In this document: in pieces, positions 22,583 to 34,500 of the stretch
How positions within the stretch are numbered: the first letter of the stretch is position 1
Layout of the letters: each line of letters opens with the position of its first letter
Assembly (NCBI GenBank): GCA_039545355.1
Contig: BCJJ01000009.1
Coordinates: forward strand, 496,023-560,022
Length of the DNA: 64,000 nt
Source of the DNA: Trichosporon coremiiforme
Lineage: Eukaryota; Basidiomycota; Tremellomycetes; Trichosporonales; Trichosporonaceae
Reading direction: 5' to 3'
Program-made: the position numbers and the translations under genes
The notes under the pieces: generated by a model
The model's input: only the letters and a program-made list of their open reading frames with translations
Database searches by the model: none
What the model was told of the DNA's origin: nothing

Positions 22583-24468
22583 CTAGAGCTTCGCCTTCAC
22601 CTCACTCTCCCGCTTCCACCAGTCATCACCCGAACTCTGCTGCTGCTGCTGCTGCTGCTCCCCAAGCCCCGCCAGAATGTCCGCCGAAATCTTCTCCGCC
22701 AGCGCATAGACCACACTCTGGGGATGTCCCGGCGGCAGCAGCGCAAAGGCGGACGCATCGACGACTCGGAGCCTGTTGACACCAATGACCCGTGCCTTGC
22801 TGTCCACGACGGCTGTTGGGTCGTCGGCGCGGCCCATACGGCAGGAGGTCGCGGCATGCCACACAGTCATCATGTCTTGTCTGATCTGGTGCAGAATCTG
22901 CTCGTCGCTCTGCACTGATGGGCCGGGGTGATACTCGACCAGATGGGCCAGGACGGGCCTCACGGCGTCGGAGGCGAACACCCGACGCACACGTTTATAA
23001 GCCTGGACGGCGACGTCGGCGTCGATCGGGTGTGTGAGCCACCCCATGTCGATGACGGGCTTGTCGCTGACCCTGTTCGAGCGGAGAGTGACGCTTCCCC
23101 GCGACTGGGGGTTCACAAGTGCAGCAAGCATGGCGCCATACTGATAACCGTCCTTCGGCTGGCCCTTGAACAAGCTCGAGAAGTCGCCAATATGCCCGGG
23201 AGCAGACATGTACTCGACATCAGGCCAGGATTCGGGGTATCGATCCAGAACAGCGAGCGTGTCTGGCCTCAAGTCCTCGCGGGGGATATCTTCGAAGGCG
23301 ATCATGTCGGCCACGTTGTTGGTGAGCACGCCCTGTTGCGCGAGAAGTTGGCGATGAACTCCCACCCAATCTTGAGAATATTGTTCGCGAGCGCTGTGAA
23401 TGTCTCCACTCTTACACGGTACGTTGGGCTGAAGAAGATGTGGTCTGTCAGATTTTGGCCTACCCCCGGTCGGTCCGCGACTACGTTGATGCCGTGTTTC
23501 CTTAAATGCTCGGCGGGACCTATGCCAGACAGCATGAGCAGTTGTGGAGAGTGGAACGCCCCAGCTGACAGGATGACTTCCCTCCGAGCCATGAACTCCC
23601 GGCCCCATCCCACTTGCACGCCGATCGCGTTCCGCTCCCTGTCGAACAGGATGCGCTCCGCCTGGGTCAACGTGTGTACGTGCAAATTGCTGCGATGCTC
23701 CGCCTCGTCGAGGAAGGATGTCTGCGACGACTCGCGGTTCCCGCTCTTCACCTGCACCGTCACTGGGGCATAGCTCCTTCCGTGTATATTGCCCGCCGAG
23801 AAGCCGTCAACAAGGGGGATGCCGAGCGCCTCGCCGAGTCCGGGCAGGAGGTAGCTAGTCAATGGGCCCCCGTAGTTTGGGTACGTGACTGAGAGCGGGC
23901 CTGCGCCGGCGTCGTACGCCTCAGCGCTCCAAGTAACGGTGGCGTTTGCGTTGCGAATGTCGTTCCGTGGCGGCGTGAAGGCGACGCTTTTGCGGAAGTA
24001 CGGCTCAAACTTGTCCCAGCTGTAGCTCTCGTCGTCCACGAGGGACGCCCACATATCGAGCGATCCCCGGTCGGGCCGCTGGTAGATCATGAAGTTGCGC
24101 GCACTGCTGCCGCCGAGGCACTTGCCGCGGGCGTAGTGCACCTTCCGACCGAGGCCGCCCGCCAACGGCTCCGTCTCTAGATTCCAGTCCACCAAAGGCT
24201 GAGAGTCGGACATGGAAGAGCCGACGAAGAGCACGTCCGCGCCCGGCGTGCTGCTGAAGGGGATGTTGGAGATTTGATACTTGATCCCGGGCTCTAGGAC
24301 GGCGATCTCGAGGCTGGGGTCTTCTGATAGTCGGGCTGCGAGCGCGAGGCCGGCGGTGCCGCCGCCAACAATGATGTAGTCGTACGTCTTGTCGAAGAGG
24401 CCACGGTCGACGACTGCCGCTTGGGTCGGGATGGCGAGTGCCGCTGCCAGAGTGGCGAGCAGCAGCAT
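22583..24468 (-). CDS. Secreted GMC-family oxidoreductase, interrupted by a frameshift
   Basis: FAD-dependent glucose-methanol-choline family enzyme, probably extracellular. The ATG at 24468 begins a hydrophobic signal peptide (MLLLATLAAALAIPTQA); a longer open frame starts only with GTG. YIIVGGGTAG (31-40) binds FAD, and GKCLGGSSARNF is the GMC signature. Toward the C-terminus, VWHAATSCRMG carries one active-site histidine and PPGHPQSVVYALAEK the second conserved position; the tail has seven glutamines. At about 23330 the frame changes: ...WEFIANFSRN continues in the next frame as GVLTNNVAD, both parts fitting the family. No good GT..AG intron repairs it; the only candidate is 47 nt with an AAG acceptor and would delete conserved sequence. 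A one-base deletion or sequencing error is likelier. Confidence 0.82.
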
Positions 24469-26082
24469 GGTCAAACGAGATGAGAGTGCCGAGGACGAGG
24501 TGCTGTTCAGCACCGAGCTCCCTTATGAGAGCTCTTGCCGCCCTGCTCGTCCATGTCAACATCGCAGGCATCAGTGGGCCACCACCCAAACGAGGGCGGC
24601 ATCGGCGACGAAGAATTCCATGTCCTGAGCTCTCGTCCCGTGTTAGGGAGCCCGCGTTATGCATGTTACTGGATCCGTGGCTGCCGCCGAAGATCTGCCG
24701 TAAGGAAGACTGATGCGAAGATGGGCAAGAGAGGATCCTCAAACAATTCAAGGCTCGCGCACGTCCAGTGTCGTCATGCCCGTGCCGTGAACTGTGGTAA
24801 TCGCCTGATTAGTCTCAGCGCGAGGAGTCGCAGGCCCGGTGATTCCGGCAGCAGCAAGCATATTCCCATGTTCGGTTCAGACATCTGTTATGCGGGAAGG
24901 CTTCAAGGCAGCAGACCCGACTTGGTATTGAACATGGGACAGCGGGCTGCTGCATCCCTTACTGGCGCTCGCGCGACGGACGCGTCTCACGTAACTCGTT
25001 GGAACAAGCTGAATTGCCGGCAATCGGACACGTTACGAGATGCCTTGTCGGTGTCTGCTGTTTCTGCCTATTTGCATCATTGTCTTGTTTCCCAGCGACG
25101 TATTGACGGAGACGTCAGATGCTTATGACAAGGCCGGCAGTATGGGCGTTCTGAACGAGCTGAATTCCTCAATGCAGTCGGCCTGGGCTAGCAGTATTGC
25201 CTGGTGGCGTTTGTGTGAGCCTTTGGTATCCTGGACGGGCCGAAGGGTTCTCGTTCCGTCCACATAAATAGCAATTCTGAGAGACAGCAGCAACAGAAGC
25301 CGCTGTCGCCCAAAGCCCGATACACTGCGGATGTCTACGCCCCGTGTAGCATATGCTTGCTGTCAGACGAAAGCCATTCACATGGATAAAGCACGAAGGG
25401 TCAGTGAAGCGGGAAAGAGGAGGCACAAGCGACCGTGCGATAAGGGGATATGTAGGCTCAGTCTGGTCGGTTTCGGCAGTTCACACATCTCGTTGGCATG
25501 GACTCTCACATCTCGTCACGGTCAAACTTTGGTGACCGTGGGAAAACAGACCGCCAATCACCCTCGATCCGGCAATCATCATCGGGGTCGGAGCTCGACC
25601 GTCCTAGATTCAATGTTTCCCACGATCGTCTTCTGCAAACAGCCCGTCTCTCGCAGGATAATGATTCCCCACGGTCAGCAGTCTACCACACAGGTGGTTG
25701 GAGATCACGTGCATCGAGCTGTTCGTTGATGAGGTATGTCGTGCCTGAAGCCCGTTTGTTCCAGCCATGACGGAGACGACTCCGTGTTCCACTTCCTTTG
25801 TCATCTGGACGCCCCCTCGCTCGGCAAGATCTCGTGAGAAGCACCTCACACCACCCATATGCACTATGCACTCCTGTGAACAGATCCATCCTCCGCCATC
25901 GTCCGACTTCCGACGGTACCCGTGAGTCAGCAGCAGCATTCTTCGATCTCTGCCTCGGCCAACTTGATCACACGCCGATGTGAGACCCATTCCGTCATCG
26001 CACTATAAATTCGCCGGGATCGAGTCAAGCGCAGTCACCGACGCACAACGAGAGCAACCGATCAGCAAACCCACTTCTTTGA
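24469..26082. other. Intergenic interval with inverted CCCACG motifs
   Basis: Divergent promoter space between the GMC gene (-) and the MDR reductase (+). It contains a copy of the dispersed motif at 25607-25628 (ATTCAATGTTTCCCACGATC) and an inverted ACCGTGGGAAAA near 25537-25550. No gene is supported. Confidence 0.5.
26004..26010 (+). promoter_or_regulatory. TATA box of the MDR reductase gene
   Basis: TATAAAT lies 73 nt upstream of the ATG at 26083, a suitable fungal distance. Confidence 0.5.
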
Positions 26083-27121
26083 ATGCTTTCTCGTTCTCAG
26101 CCGCGCACCATCCTCTCTACTCTCCTCCGACACCTCAGCACCAGAATGTCCGTTCCCACCGAGTCCAAAGCGGTCGTCCAGCCCGACGCCGCGTCGACGA
26201 AGCTAGAGTCGACGACCCTGCCCATTCCCAAAGCAACAGAGACCGAGCACCTGATTTACGTCTACGGCACTTCGCCCTGTCTGGGCGAGCTGGGATGGGA
26301 GAAGAACTTCCCTGCTCTGTTCAAGGAGCGCAAAGCTCGCGTGCCGGGCACCGAGGGTGCCGGCGTTATCGCGACAGCTCCCCAGGGGTCTCCTTTCAAG
26401 CCCGGCGACGCCGTCATGTGGCGTAACAACGCCTGGATGTGGGGCAGCCTGCGCGGCGTCACTGCCATCCTGGAGGAGAACATTGCGCCCAAGCCCGAGT
26501 GCCTGTCATGGTCCGAGGCTGCCGCGACGCCCCTCTCGACGCTGACTGCGTGGGACGGTGTCTTCACCCATGGCCCTCTCGACCCCGCCGCACTCGAGGG
26601 CGACGTCGCTGCCCGCAAGAAGAATGAGGGCTACCGCGTCCTCATCACGGGTGCCAGCGGTGGTGTTGGTGGCTGGGCTGTCCGTCTCGCCGCCGCTGCT
26701 GGCGCTCACGTCATTGGCTTCGGTGGAGGGGCGGCTGCTGATGGCTGCAAGAACGATGGCGCCGAGGCGTACCTCGACTATAAGAAGGACGACCTCGCCC
26801 AACTCCCCGAGAAAGTCGACCATATCTTCGACTGCACCGGGCGTGACACTGAGAAGGGCTGGTCCATCCTGAAGGACAACGGGAGCTTCGTTTCCGTCTG
26901 GTGAGTCGAGTTTCATAGTTTAGAAGCCTACCGGGAAGCTGACCCCCAGTGTCGACCCGAACTCGACCAAACCGGAGGGCAAGCCTGTTAAGGATGCCAA
27001 GTGGTTCCTCGTTGAGCCCAGCGGAAAGAACCTGGCTCGTATCTCCAACCTCATCCAGCAGAAAGGCTGGAAGCCTGTCCTCGACTCGGTCGTCCCGTAC
27101 GAGAAGTTCCAGGAGGCGTAA
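26083..27121 (+). CDS. Zinc-free MDR-family NAD(P)H oxidoreductase, truncated by TAA
   Basis: Two exons (26083-26900, 26950-27121) give 329 aa. It belongs to the medium-chain dehydrogenase/reductase superfamily, quinone/enoyl-reductase-like branch: GroES-like N-terminal part with VPGTEGAGVI, then the Rossmann motif VLITGASGGVGGWAVRLA, and the late segment RGKIVIAV found beyond the stop. No zinc-ligand cysteines or histidines are seen, as expected for this branch. The first 21 residues look like a mitochondrial presequence; ATG 26146 (MSVPTESK) is an alternative cytosolic start. The frame ends EKFQEA-TAA, yet the next 21 codons (DKVDSGKTRGKIVIAV...) match the usual family C-terminus and run to a TGA at 27184. 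A nonsense mutation or base error is likely. Confidence 0.85.
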
Positions 27122-27593
27122 GATAAGGTTGACTCGGGCAAAACGCGTGGCAAGATCGTCATCGCTGTGCACGAAGATGCGGCTTGAGTTCATGCAGGAC
27201 GTCCATGCTGTTCAGAAGCCCATGCTGTTCAAAAGGAGCGGATGATGCGTTGCTCTAGGTTGTCAGGTTTCATATAAGTAGCCGGTAGTCCAATCATGAA
27301 GAGTATTGAAAGGGTTCAGCTCATTTAGCTCGCGACGCGTACACACATTTTTACTGCACTCCTCGTCTCGACCTCCACTAACGTTTGCCCCCGACGCGGC
27401 GGGAGTCCTTTGTTGTTTCAACGTGATCGTTCTTGTTGACATCATCGACAAGTAGAGCATGACCATCAGTCCGAGACGACATTCACCACCCGCTGCCCGA
27501 TAGTCGACACTCTCATCGCGTTATCGTGAGGGAATCGATATCGGTAGATTCGCGTCGGCTTGACTCGATAGCGGTAGAAGCTGCAGCTCCGAC
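27122..27593. other. Short intergenic interval
   Basis: Begins with the lost C-terminal codons of the MDR reductase (27122-27186). The rest is leader sequence for the disordered protein gene; nothing else is supported. Confidence 0.5.
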
Positions 27594-29726
27594 ATGGGGC
27601 GAAAGAAGGGCGCAGCGTCTTCCCAAAACGGTGAGCGATTTTACGAAGCGAGCAGCATCGAGCGAACGAACGATGGGCGAGCTGTGAACGAGACCGCTTG
27701 GCGAAACTGAAGACCGAGCTGACGGATAGTTGCAGGCGCTCTCAGGGCTGCTGGTGCTGATGCTTCTGCAGCGGCGTCGATGCCTCAACCAACCGTGCCT
27801 TCCCCGATACTTGATGTGAGGAGGTCGTCGAGAGTTAAAAATCGCGCACTCAACTCGGACACTGAAGCTCAACAGTCCGGAGGTGCCGACAAGCCCGAGA
27901 GCCCCAGCGTAAGGAAGCGCCCCTGGTGGTATCCGGACGACGGCCTGGTGCCTCGGGCGCCTCGAGAGGTACCGGTGAAGCGTGAACGTGACGCGAGCCC
28001 CTCCAAGAGAGCCTTCACCCCAGTCACTAGCTACACCAGTCGTCCTCCGCCGCCAACTTCAAGCACTTCAAGTCAAAGTCTCTCCGGGGGGAGGACAGCA
28101 GACGCGACCACAACGGTGCGCTCGGCTAGTGACCCGGCCATGATGAGCGATTTGGATGCTCGAATCCAAGCCAGGATCAATGCACGAGCGCAGGTGACAC
28201 GGAGCCTCGCACAGACAGCCTTCGCACCCGTTACACCCGAGGAAACAGGCCTGGACGCTATCATCAGGGCCAAGATCAGAGCACGAGCGGACTCGCTCGG
28301 ATCCCCAGCCTTGGGCCGGCCCGCCAGGCCCGCCACGGCCTCCCCAAGGGCTCTGTCCAGTCACCATCGGCCTCCTCGGCATCTTGGCTCTCCTCAAAGT
28401 CGGGGTCACACGAGTGCTTCTCCCGGAAACTCCGGAAATGCTGCAGGAATAGCAGTCAGGAGCGGCCCGGCCGGCGGTGCGAAGCGGTCTCGGCAACAAG
28501 ACGAAACGCAAGCCACATCCAGGCCATCGCAACGTGCAAGTCTCGTCAAGATTTTACCGCGTGTGCCCGTTCCGCGCGTTTCAACGCCGTTACACGCTCG
28601 CTCATCAGATAAGGCTAATCTGCCGTCCACCCCACGACTGTCGTCATCGCTACCAGCCAACTCTTGGTTGGGAAGCACGAGTTCGCCGGCCGACGACTTA
28701 TCGGCGCGTATCGCAGCTAAGATACGGGACAGGGCAGTGAAAGCGGAGGCCCGCCGATTGTCACTCGGCACAGGCGCTCAAGTGACTACACCTCTTGCCC
28801 CAGCCATAGACCCATTGACCGCCAAGATAAATGCCAAGATTCAGGCCCGGGCACAGGAACAGGCTGAGCGGAGGCTGGGCCAAGGCTTTCAGTCCTCCCA
28901 AACACTGATAACGGAATCCGGATCTCCAGCAGCGCGACTGTCGGAATCTGGAAAGCGCTCAACGCAAGGGCCATCGCCAGCTTCTGGTCCGGCAGTCATC
29001 GGAGCACGGAAGGCCAAGGCCGATAGTGCCAAGACCAGCAACCCGAAGAAGCGGAAGAGCCTGAAAGCGAACAACATCAAGACTGAGCAAGTCTCGGCGT
29101 GGGCCCCACCTCCTGGAACTTTGGGTTTGCAAGGCTTGGCACCCGGGCCGAGCGGGTCGCGTGACGCAAGCCCCATATCACCGCACATGGCATCACCTGT
29201 ATCATCTCGGTCTGGGTCTGACCCAGACATGCCCCGTCGATCTCAGATTCTGTCGGACTCGGAGTCATCGGATTCCTCGCCGTTCTTCTCCCCACAGTCG
29301 CATCACTCGCGGCTATCGTTATCGGAGCAAGTCTCACACACCTCGACTGCTTCGGTAAGTGACATGCTGGCGTCGTCACCAGGACCTTTTGGAGGGCCAT
29401 CGTCACCAGGACCGTTTGGAGAGCCGTCGTCACCGGGGCCATTTGAAGGGCCGTCGTCACCGCAGTCGGAGTTGACGTTTCTGATCCCATCGTCCCCTCA
29501 ATCTACGGTGTCGGCGGCCGAGGCAACTCCCCCGACTGCCGACGCTGCGGCGGCGGCTGCGACATCGGCTGCGCATGCGAGTTTGCGGTCAGGGTGGATG
29601 CACCGCAGTCCGGAGCGACCTGGGAATGGTGAACGTGAAGCGAAGGTTACTGGAAAGGGGGTTCCATCGACTCCGCAGTTGGTCCGTGCCGGGCCACGGT
29701 GGACAGTCACGACGCCAAGACGTTAA
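27594..29726 (+). CDS. Disordered, probably nuclear protein with four AKI-type helical repeats
   Basis: A 37-nt first exon (27594-27630, MGRKKGAASSQN) joins in phase across a 105-nt intron to 27736-29726, giving 675 aa. Most of the protein is Ser/Pro/Arg-rich and low-complexity, with basic nuclear-localisation-like patches (RRSSRVKN, NPKKRKSLK). Four related segments stand out: LDARIQARINARAQ, LDAIIRAKIRARAD, LSARIAAKIRDRAV and LTAKINAKIQARAQ, coded near 28150, 28249, 28694 and 28811. Near the C-terminus a 9-residue SSPGPFxxP unit is repeated three times. I do not recognise the family. The repeats suggest short amphipathic helices that bind a partner several times; that is inference. Confidence 0.75.
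29373..29462 (+). repeat. 27-bp coding tandem repeat, 3.3 copies
   Basis: Units at 29373-29399, 29400-29426 and 29427-29453 plus a partial copy encode SSPGPFGGP, SSPGPFGEP and SSPGPFEGP. Mild divergence shows the array is not brand new. Confidence 0.85.
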
Positions 29727-31489
29727 GCGCACGCCAGTGTGATAGACGGACCCGGCAGGTTCACAGGCTAAACGCGGCATAAGAAGAGGCTAAAATAGGC
29801 GGGTGGCAAACTGTTAGGGAGGTCGCTTGCGTCGGCTAGATCGGAGATCCGCCGGTGACCAAGCGGTGCACATGTAGCCATAGAGCACAGAGTGATTTGT
29901 AGTTAGATAGATAGATAGATAGATATGACCTATGTGGCTGTCCAAGATGAAGCGGTGGCACCCGCTGAGGGCCGAAGCAGTGCCCGCGAGATCTCGGGCT
30001 ACGGCGCGGCGTCGGGTAGCTTGCGCAGCAGCCGGGGAACGGCGAACGGGGGACCGGCGTTGGGCACTGACGCTTCTTTCCGGATGACGCACTCGCCGAG
30101 TTGCCCGGCGACAGCCAATGGGGATGCCGCCCACTATCTCTGATTAAAGATATCGCGCAAGGGGAAAGTCCGCGCCCGGATGAACTGCCGCGATTGCCGT
30201 GAGGTGCTACTCTCCCCGCGTCCCCGCATTCGTCGTCGCAGATTTTCAGAGGGGGAATAAGCCGCCGAATGATTGGAATCTGGCGCGATCGACTCACATG
30301 TCCAGGCAAATCCGCCTGGGCAGCGAGGCACGGGCCGGGGACTTGGAGACCACACCGTGGGAAAGGGAGCGGGTGCGGATCTAGAGCCAATCAGGGCGCC
30401 AAGACAAAAGTAGCGCACCCAGATCAGTGTGGAGGCGCAACATCTGGAGCCAGCCAGGTCGAGAGCGACACACCCTGAACCCTGGCGTGCCTGCCAAGTC
30501 AGCCTCTTGGCATCATGTCTTGGCTGATCTCTTGCATCTGACTTTGTCAGGTCGCCGGCGGCGCCTCCCCCCAACAACCACCTCGCATTGGTGGAGACTG
30601 CGGGGTAGAAGGAACGTTTCTAAGCGTCTGAGCATCCTTTGCTGACTGAGGACAAGCGCTTCGTCATAGCACGATTCTCCGAACAAGCCTGAGGTCTCCC
30701 CCAAGACAACCCCGACGCTCCCCGGCTCTGCTCGCCCCCTCACGTTCCCGGACAACTCAGACAACGTCCATGCATGCAGTGCGTCTTGGGCGCGGTTGGC
30801 CCGGTGCCCCAGCGCACTGACTGAGAGCTCGCGACTTTGTTTACGCTTCGTTCGGGTGGAGTAATCGCAATCACCTGCGCAGATGCCAAAGGCCAAGAAT
30901 GAGGCAAGCGGCTGAAGTGACCCTAGGCTGTGGGGCTGGGCCTGGGAGAGGTGCCACCGTGCCGCCGCCCTAGCCGTCATGTCATGTTCTTAGCCCTTCG
31001 GGCCTGACGCCTGAGCCTGAGCCTCCGTCCGCCGCCCCCGCGGAGAGGCTGCAAGGCTGCCGGAGGAAGCTCGGACGATGCCCGTCAGATGCCCGGAGGA
31101 TCCTCCGGGCATGGGCACTGCGGAGTCAGGGCGCCAAGACGCCGCCAAGACACTGTGGTATCTGGCTTACGACCGCGATCCACCAACGTTGATGCAGGTG
31201 CTTAGTCCGCATGCGACCCGGATGCGAGTCTGCGCGAAGCTGATGATGCATGCAGGCGCAGGCCCCGAGGCCGCTGCAGCAGCTCGCTATCCCCGGCACC
31301 CCGATGTCTTGGCGCCGCCTCCTCCCTTGACCCGACCCGGACCTGCCTCCTTCGTCGAGACAAGTCCTCCCTGGCGCGCACGAGTTGCTCCAGGGCTTAC
31401 GTGCTGAGCTTGACGCCGAGGCATGCCTCGGCCCGGACCGTGGATGCCAGCTCGCGATCTTGGCAAGTTCGAGTTGGAGCAATGCATGA
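29727..31489. other. Intergenic interval
   Basis: Contains a (TAGA)5 microsatellite at 29904-29925 and the promoter region of the P-type ATPase. No convincing gene. Confidence 0.5.
29904..29925 (+). repeat. (TAGA)n microsatellite
   Basis: Five and a half perfect TAGA units in noncoding sequence. Confidence 0.95.
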
Positions 31490-31497
31490 TATATAAG
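31490..31497 (+). promoter_or_regulatory. TATA box of the P-type ATPase gene
   Basis: TATATAAG lies about 65 nt upstream of the ATG at 31563, followed by a CT-rich leader. Confidence 0.6.
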
Positions 31498-31562
31498 AAC
31501 GCTTGGCTTGGCGTCCGACTTGTCCTCTCCCCATCGATCATCGACAACACAACATCCCCTCG

Positions 31563-34500
31563 ATGTCTACTTCAAACCCGCCAACAATCGAGAAGCACTC
31601 TTCCAACAACTCTGTCCCGACGAAGGAGGGCCTGCCCCGCTACCACACGTCGACGACTGCGGCCACCACCGAGACCGCCGTCGAAGCTGGCTCCCAAGCC
31701 CTCCCCTTCCCCGCCTACACTGCTCACCCTTCCAAAGTTCTCGACGCCCTCAATGTCGACGAGAAGAAGGGTCTTTCCGAGGATGAGGCCAAGCGCCGCC
31801 TCGAGCAGTACGGCCTCAACCGCCTCAAGCCGCCCAAGAAGCCGTCTCTCCTCAAGATCACGGCTCAGCAGACGGCCAACGCCATGACGCTCGTACTCAG
31901 TGAGTAAACTTTCCGTTCTCCTGTCCTTTCCACATGTCCATTTCTTGTTGTCATGTTCGCTTCACTCTCACGGCGATCTTGGCTCCGGCGTTTGCCTCTA
32001 TCTTCGCTCTTTGCTTCTGGTGGAGAGTGCGAGGGTGAAGCGGAGCGAGACCTGTCTGTGCTTGCTCTCGTGACACGCCGGAGCATGTACGGCGTGTGAG
32101 CGGCGAGCGGAGCGAGTCTGGGCCGGGTAGTGGAGTGATATGAAGATTCAGGGCATCCGTCGCCGCTTGGCGCTGAGCGGCGCGGCGAGTGGTCGGTGGA
32201 GGTGGGGTCGGCGGGTGCGCGATTTTCAATCTCGGGCCATGCTCCTATCGGTTTGGCTGGAATATCGCGCATCTTACGCACTCCGCTCTCGCCGCCGCAC
32301 GCGCCGCACGGTATCGGCGGCGACCCTGGAGGTCGCCGGGTATTTTTCATTTTCGCTGGAGTTGGTCCTATATTTTCCACTTTCCAGCTCTCTGGGCTCC
32401 CCCGCCCCCGCATTACATCATGAGGTCACCTGCCCTCTCACCCCTGGTGCCTCCTGTGCCACCTGTTGCTCAGACACTGCGCGCCGCGACCGACCGCTGC
32501 CGCGCTGCCTGCCAGCGCAGTAAGCGCGCTCCTCGCCGCATAGCGGCGTACCACCTGCGGTTATCGCGGAGCCAATTCCCGGCGCCAAGCCGCCGACGCC
32601 ATTTGTTTTCACCATTATCGTTATGCGCGCTAGCCACCGATAAAGCCAAGATCTGAAGCTGACATGCAGTCGCCGCTATGGCCACGTCTTTCGGAACCCT
32701 GGACTGGATCTCGGGTGGTGTCATTGCCGCCCTTGTCGTCCTGAACGTCGTCGTCGGTACCTACTCGGAGTGGGAGGCCGAGAAGAAGGTCGCCTCGCTG
32801 GAGTCGGTCGGAGCTCCCTCCGCCACCGTCGTCCGCCACAACCCCCAGCAGACCACCACGACCCAGATCGCCGTCGAGGATGTCGTCCCCGGAGACATCA
32901 TCCTGCTCAAGAACGGTGACATTGTCCCCGCCGACGCCCGTGTCCTCGAGGGCATGTCCAACCTCGAGTGCGACGAGGCGTTCCTCACCGGAGAGTCTCT
33001 TCCCGTCGCCAAGCAGGCCGAGCCCATCGCCGAGGAGAACTGCCCCGTCGGAGACCGTGTCAGCATGGTCTTCTCCGGCTCGCAGGTCACCAAGGGGCGC
33101 GCCTTCTGCGTCGTCACTGCCACTGGAATGGAGACTGAGATCGGAAGCATCGCCAAGGCGCTCGCCACGAAGGCGCAGCGCAAGGAGCGCGGCTGGGCTA
33201 AGGTCTGGCACAAGTTCAAGGTCTTCCTCGGTGTCGCCGACACGACCCCGCTGCAGAAGAAGCTGAACGAGCTCTGCTACATCCTCCTCGTCGCTGCCTG
33301 TATCATTGCCGTCGTTGTCGTCGCCTCGACTGGTTTCAAGAAGGAGCTCCTCAAGATGACGATCGCGACTTACGCCGTCGCTGCCGCCGTCTCGATCCTT
33401 CCCGCCTCCCTCATCGCCGTCGTCTCGCTTACCCTCGCCCGTGCCTCGTCTGATCTCGCCAAGCGCAACGCCCTCGTCCGTCGCATGGACGCGATTGAGG
33501 CGCTCGCCGGTGTCTCGAACGTCTGCTCTGACAAGACTGGTACGCTTACCGTCGGTCGCATGGTCGTCCGCAAGATGTGGGTCCCCGCCCTCGACCCTCG
33601 CGAGAACGAGACTGCCCCCGTCGACACTGCCCGTGGCCAGACCTACTCCTTTGAGACTGGATCCGACCCCTTCTACCCCCGCGGTGAGGTCACTGCCGAC
33701 ACCAAGGCTCTTGTTCCTTCTGGCATGGTTTCCCTGAACCCCTCGGACGAGGACCGCGCCGGCTCCGGTGACGACGACGACAACGCCATCTCTCGCTCCT
33801 CCATGGAGACTGGTCTCCGCAACATGGGTCTCTGCGTCGCTCTCTGCAACCAGGCTACACTTATGCGCCCCTCGGGCGATGAGGGCTGGGAGGCGAATGG
33901 TGACCCGACCGAGGTCGCGCTCCAGGTTTCCGCCCACAAGCTCGGCATGGGCAAGCCTCTCCTCACTGGCACGCACGCTCTGCACAAGGTCATGTCCAAC
34001 CAGTCCCACCACTCGAACCACACGCGCGATTCGTTCGGCATTTACGAGCAGCTCGTCGAGCACCCCTTCGACTCTACGGTTAAGCGCATGTCGATCGCGT
34101 ACAAGCACACTCCCCACTCTGGTGCCGAGAAGCCTCGCATCCTCTGCCTCATGAAGGGCGCCACTGAGCGCATCATCGACAAGTGCACCCGTGTCGGCAA
34201 CCGTGCCATGACCAACGAGGACCGCGACAACATCATGAAGAAGGTTGACGCTCTTGCCTCTTACGGTCTCCGTGTTCTCGCCCTCGCCGGCAAGGAGGAG
34301 CCCGCCGACGCCGCCAACCGCCTCGCCAACCTCTCCCGCGAGGAGTTTGAGCAGGACTTCACCTTCCTCGGTCTCGCCGGTATTTACGACCCGCCCCGCA
34401 AGGAGTCTGCCGGTGCCGTCGCCGACTGCCACCGCGCCGGTATCTCTGTCCGCATGCTCACTGGTGACCACCCCTCGACCGCTACCGCCATTGCCCTCCA

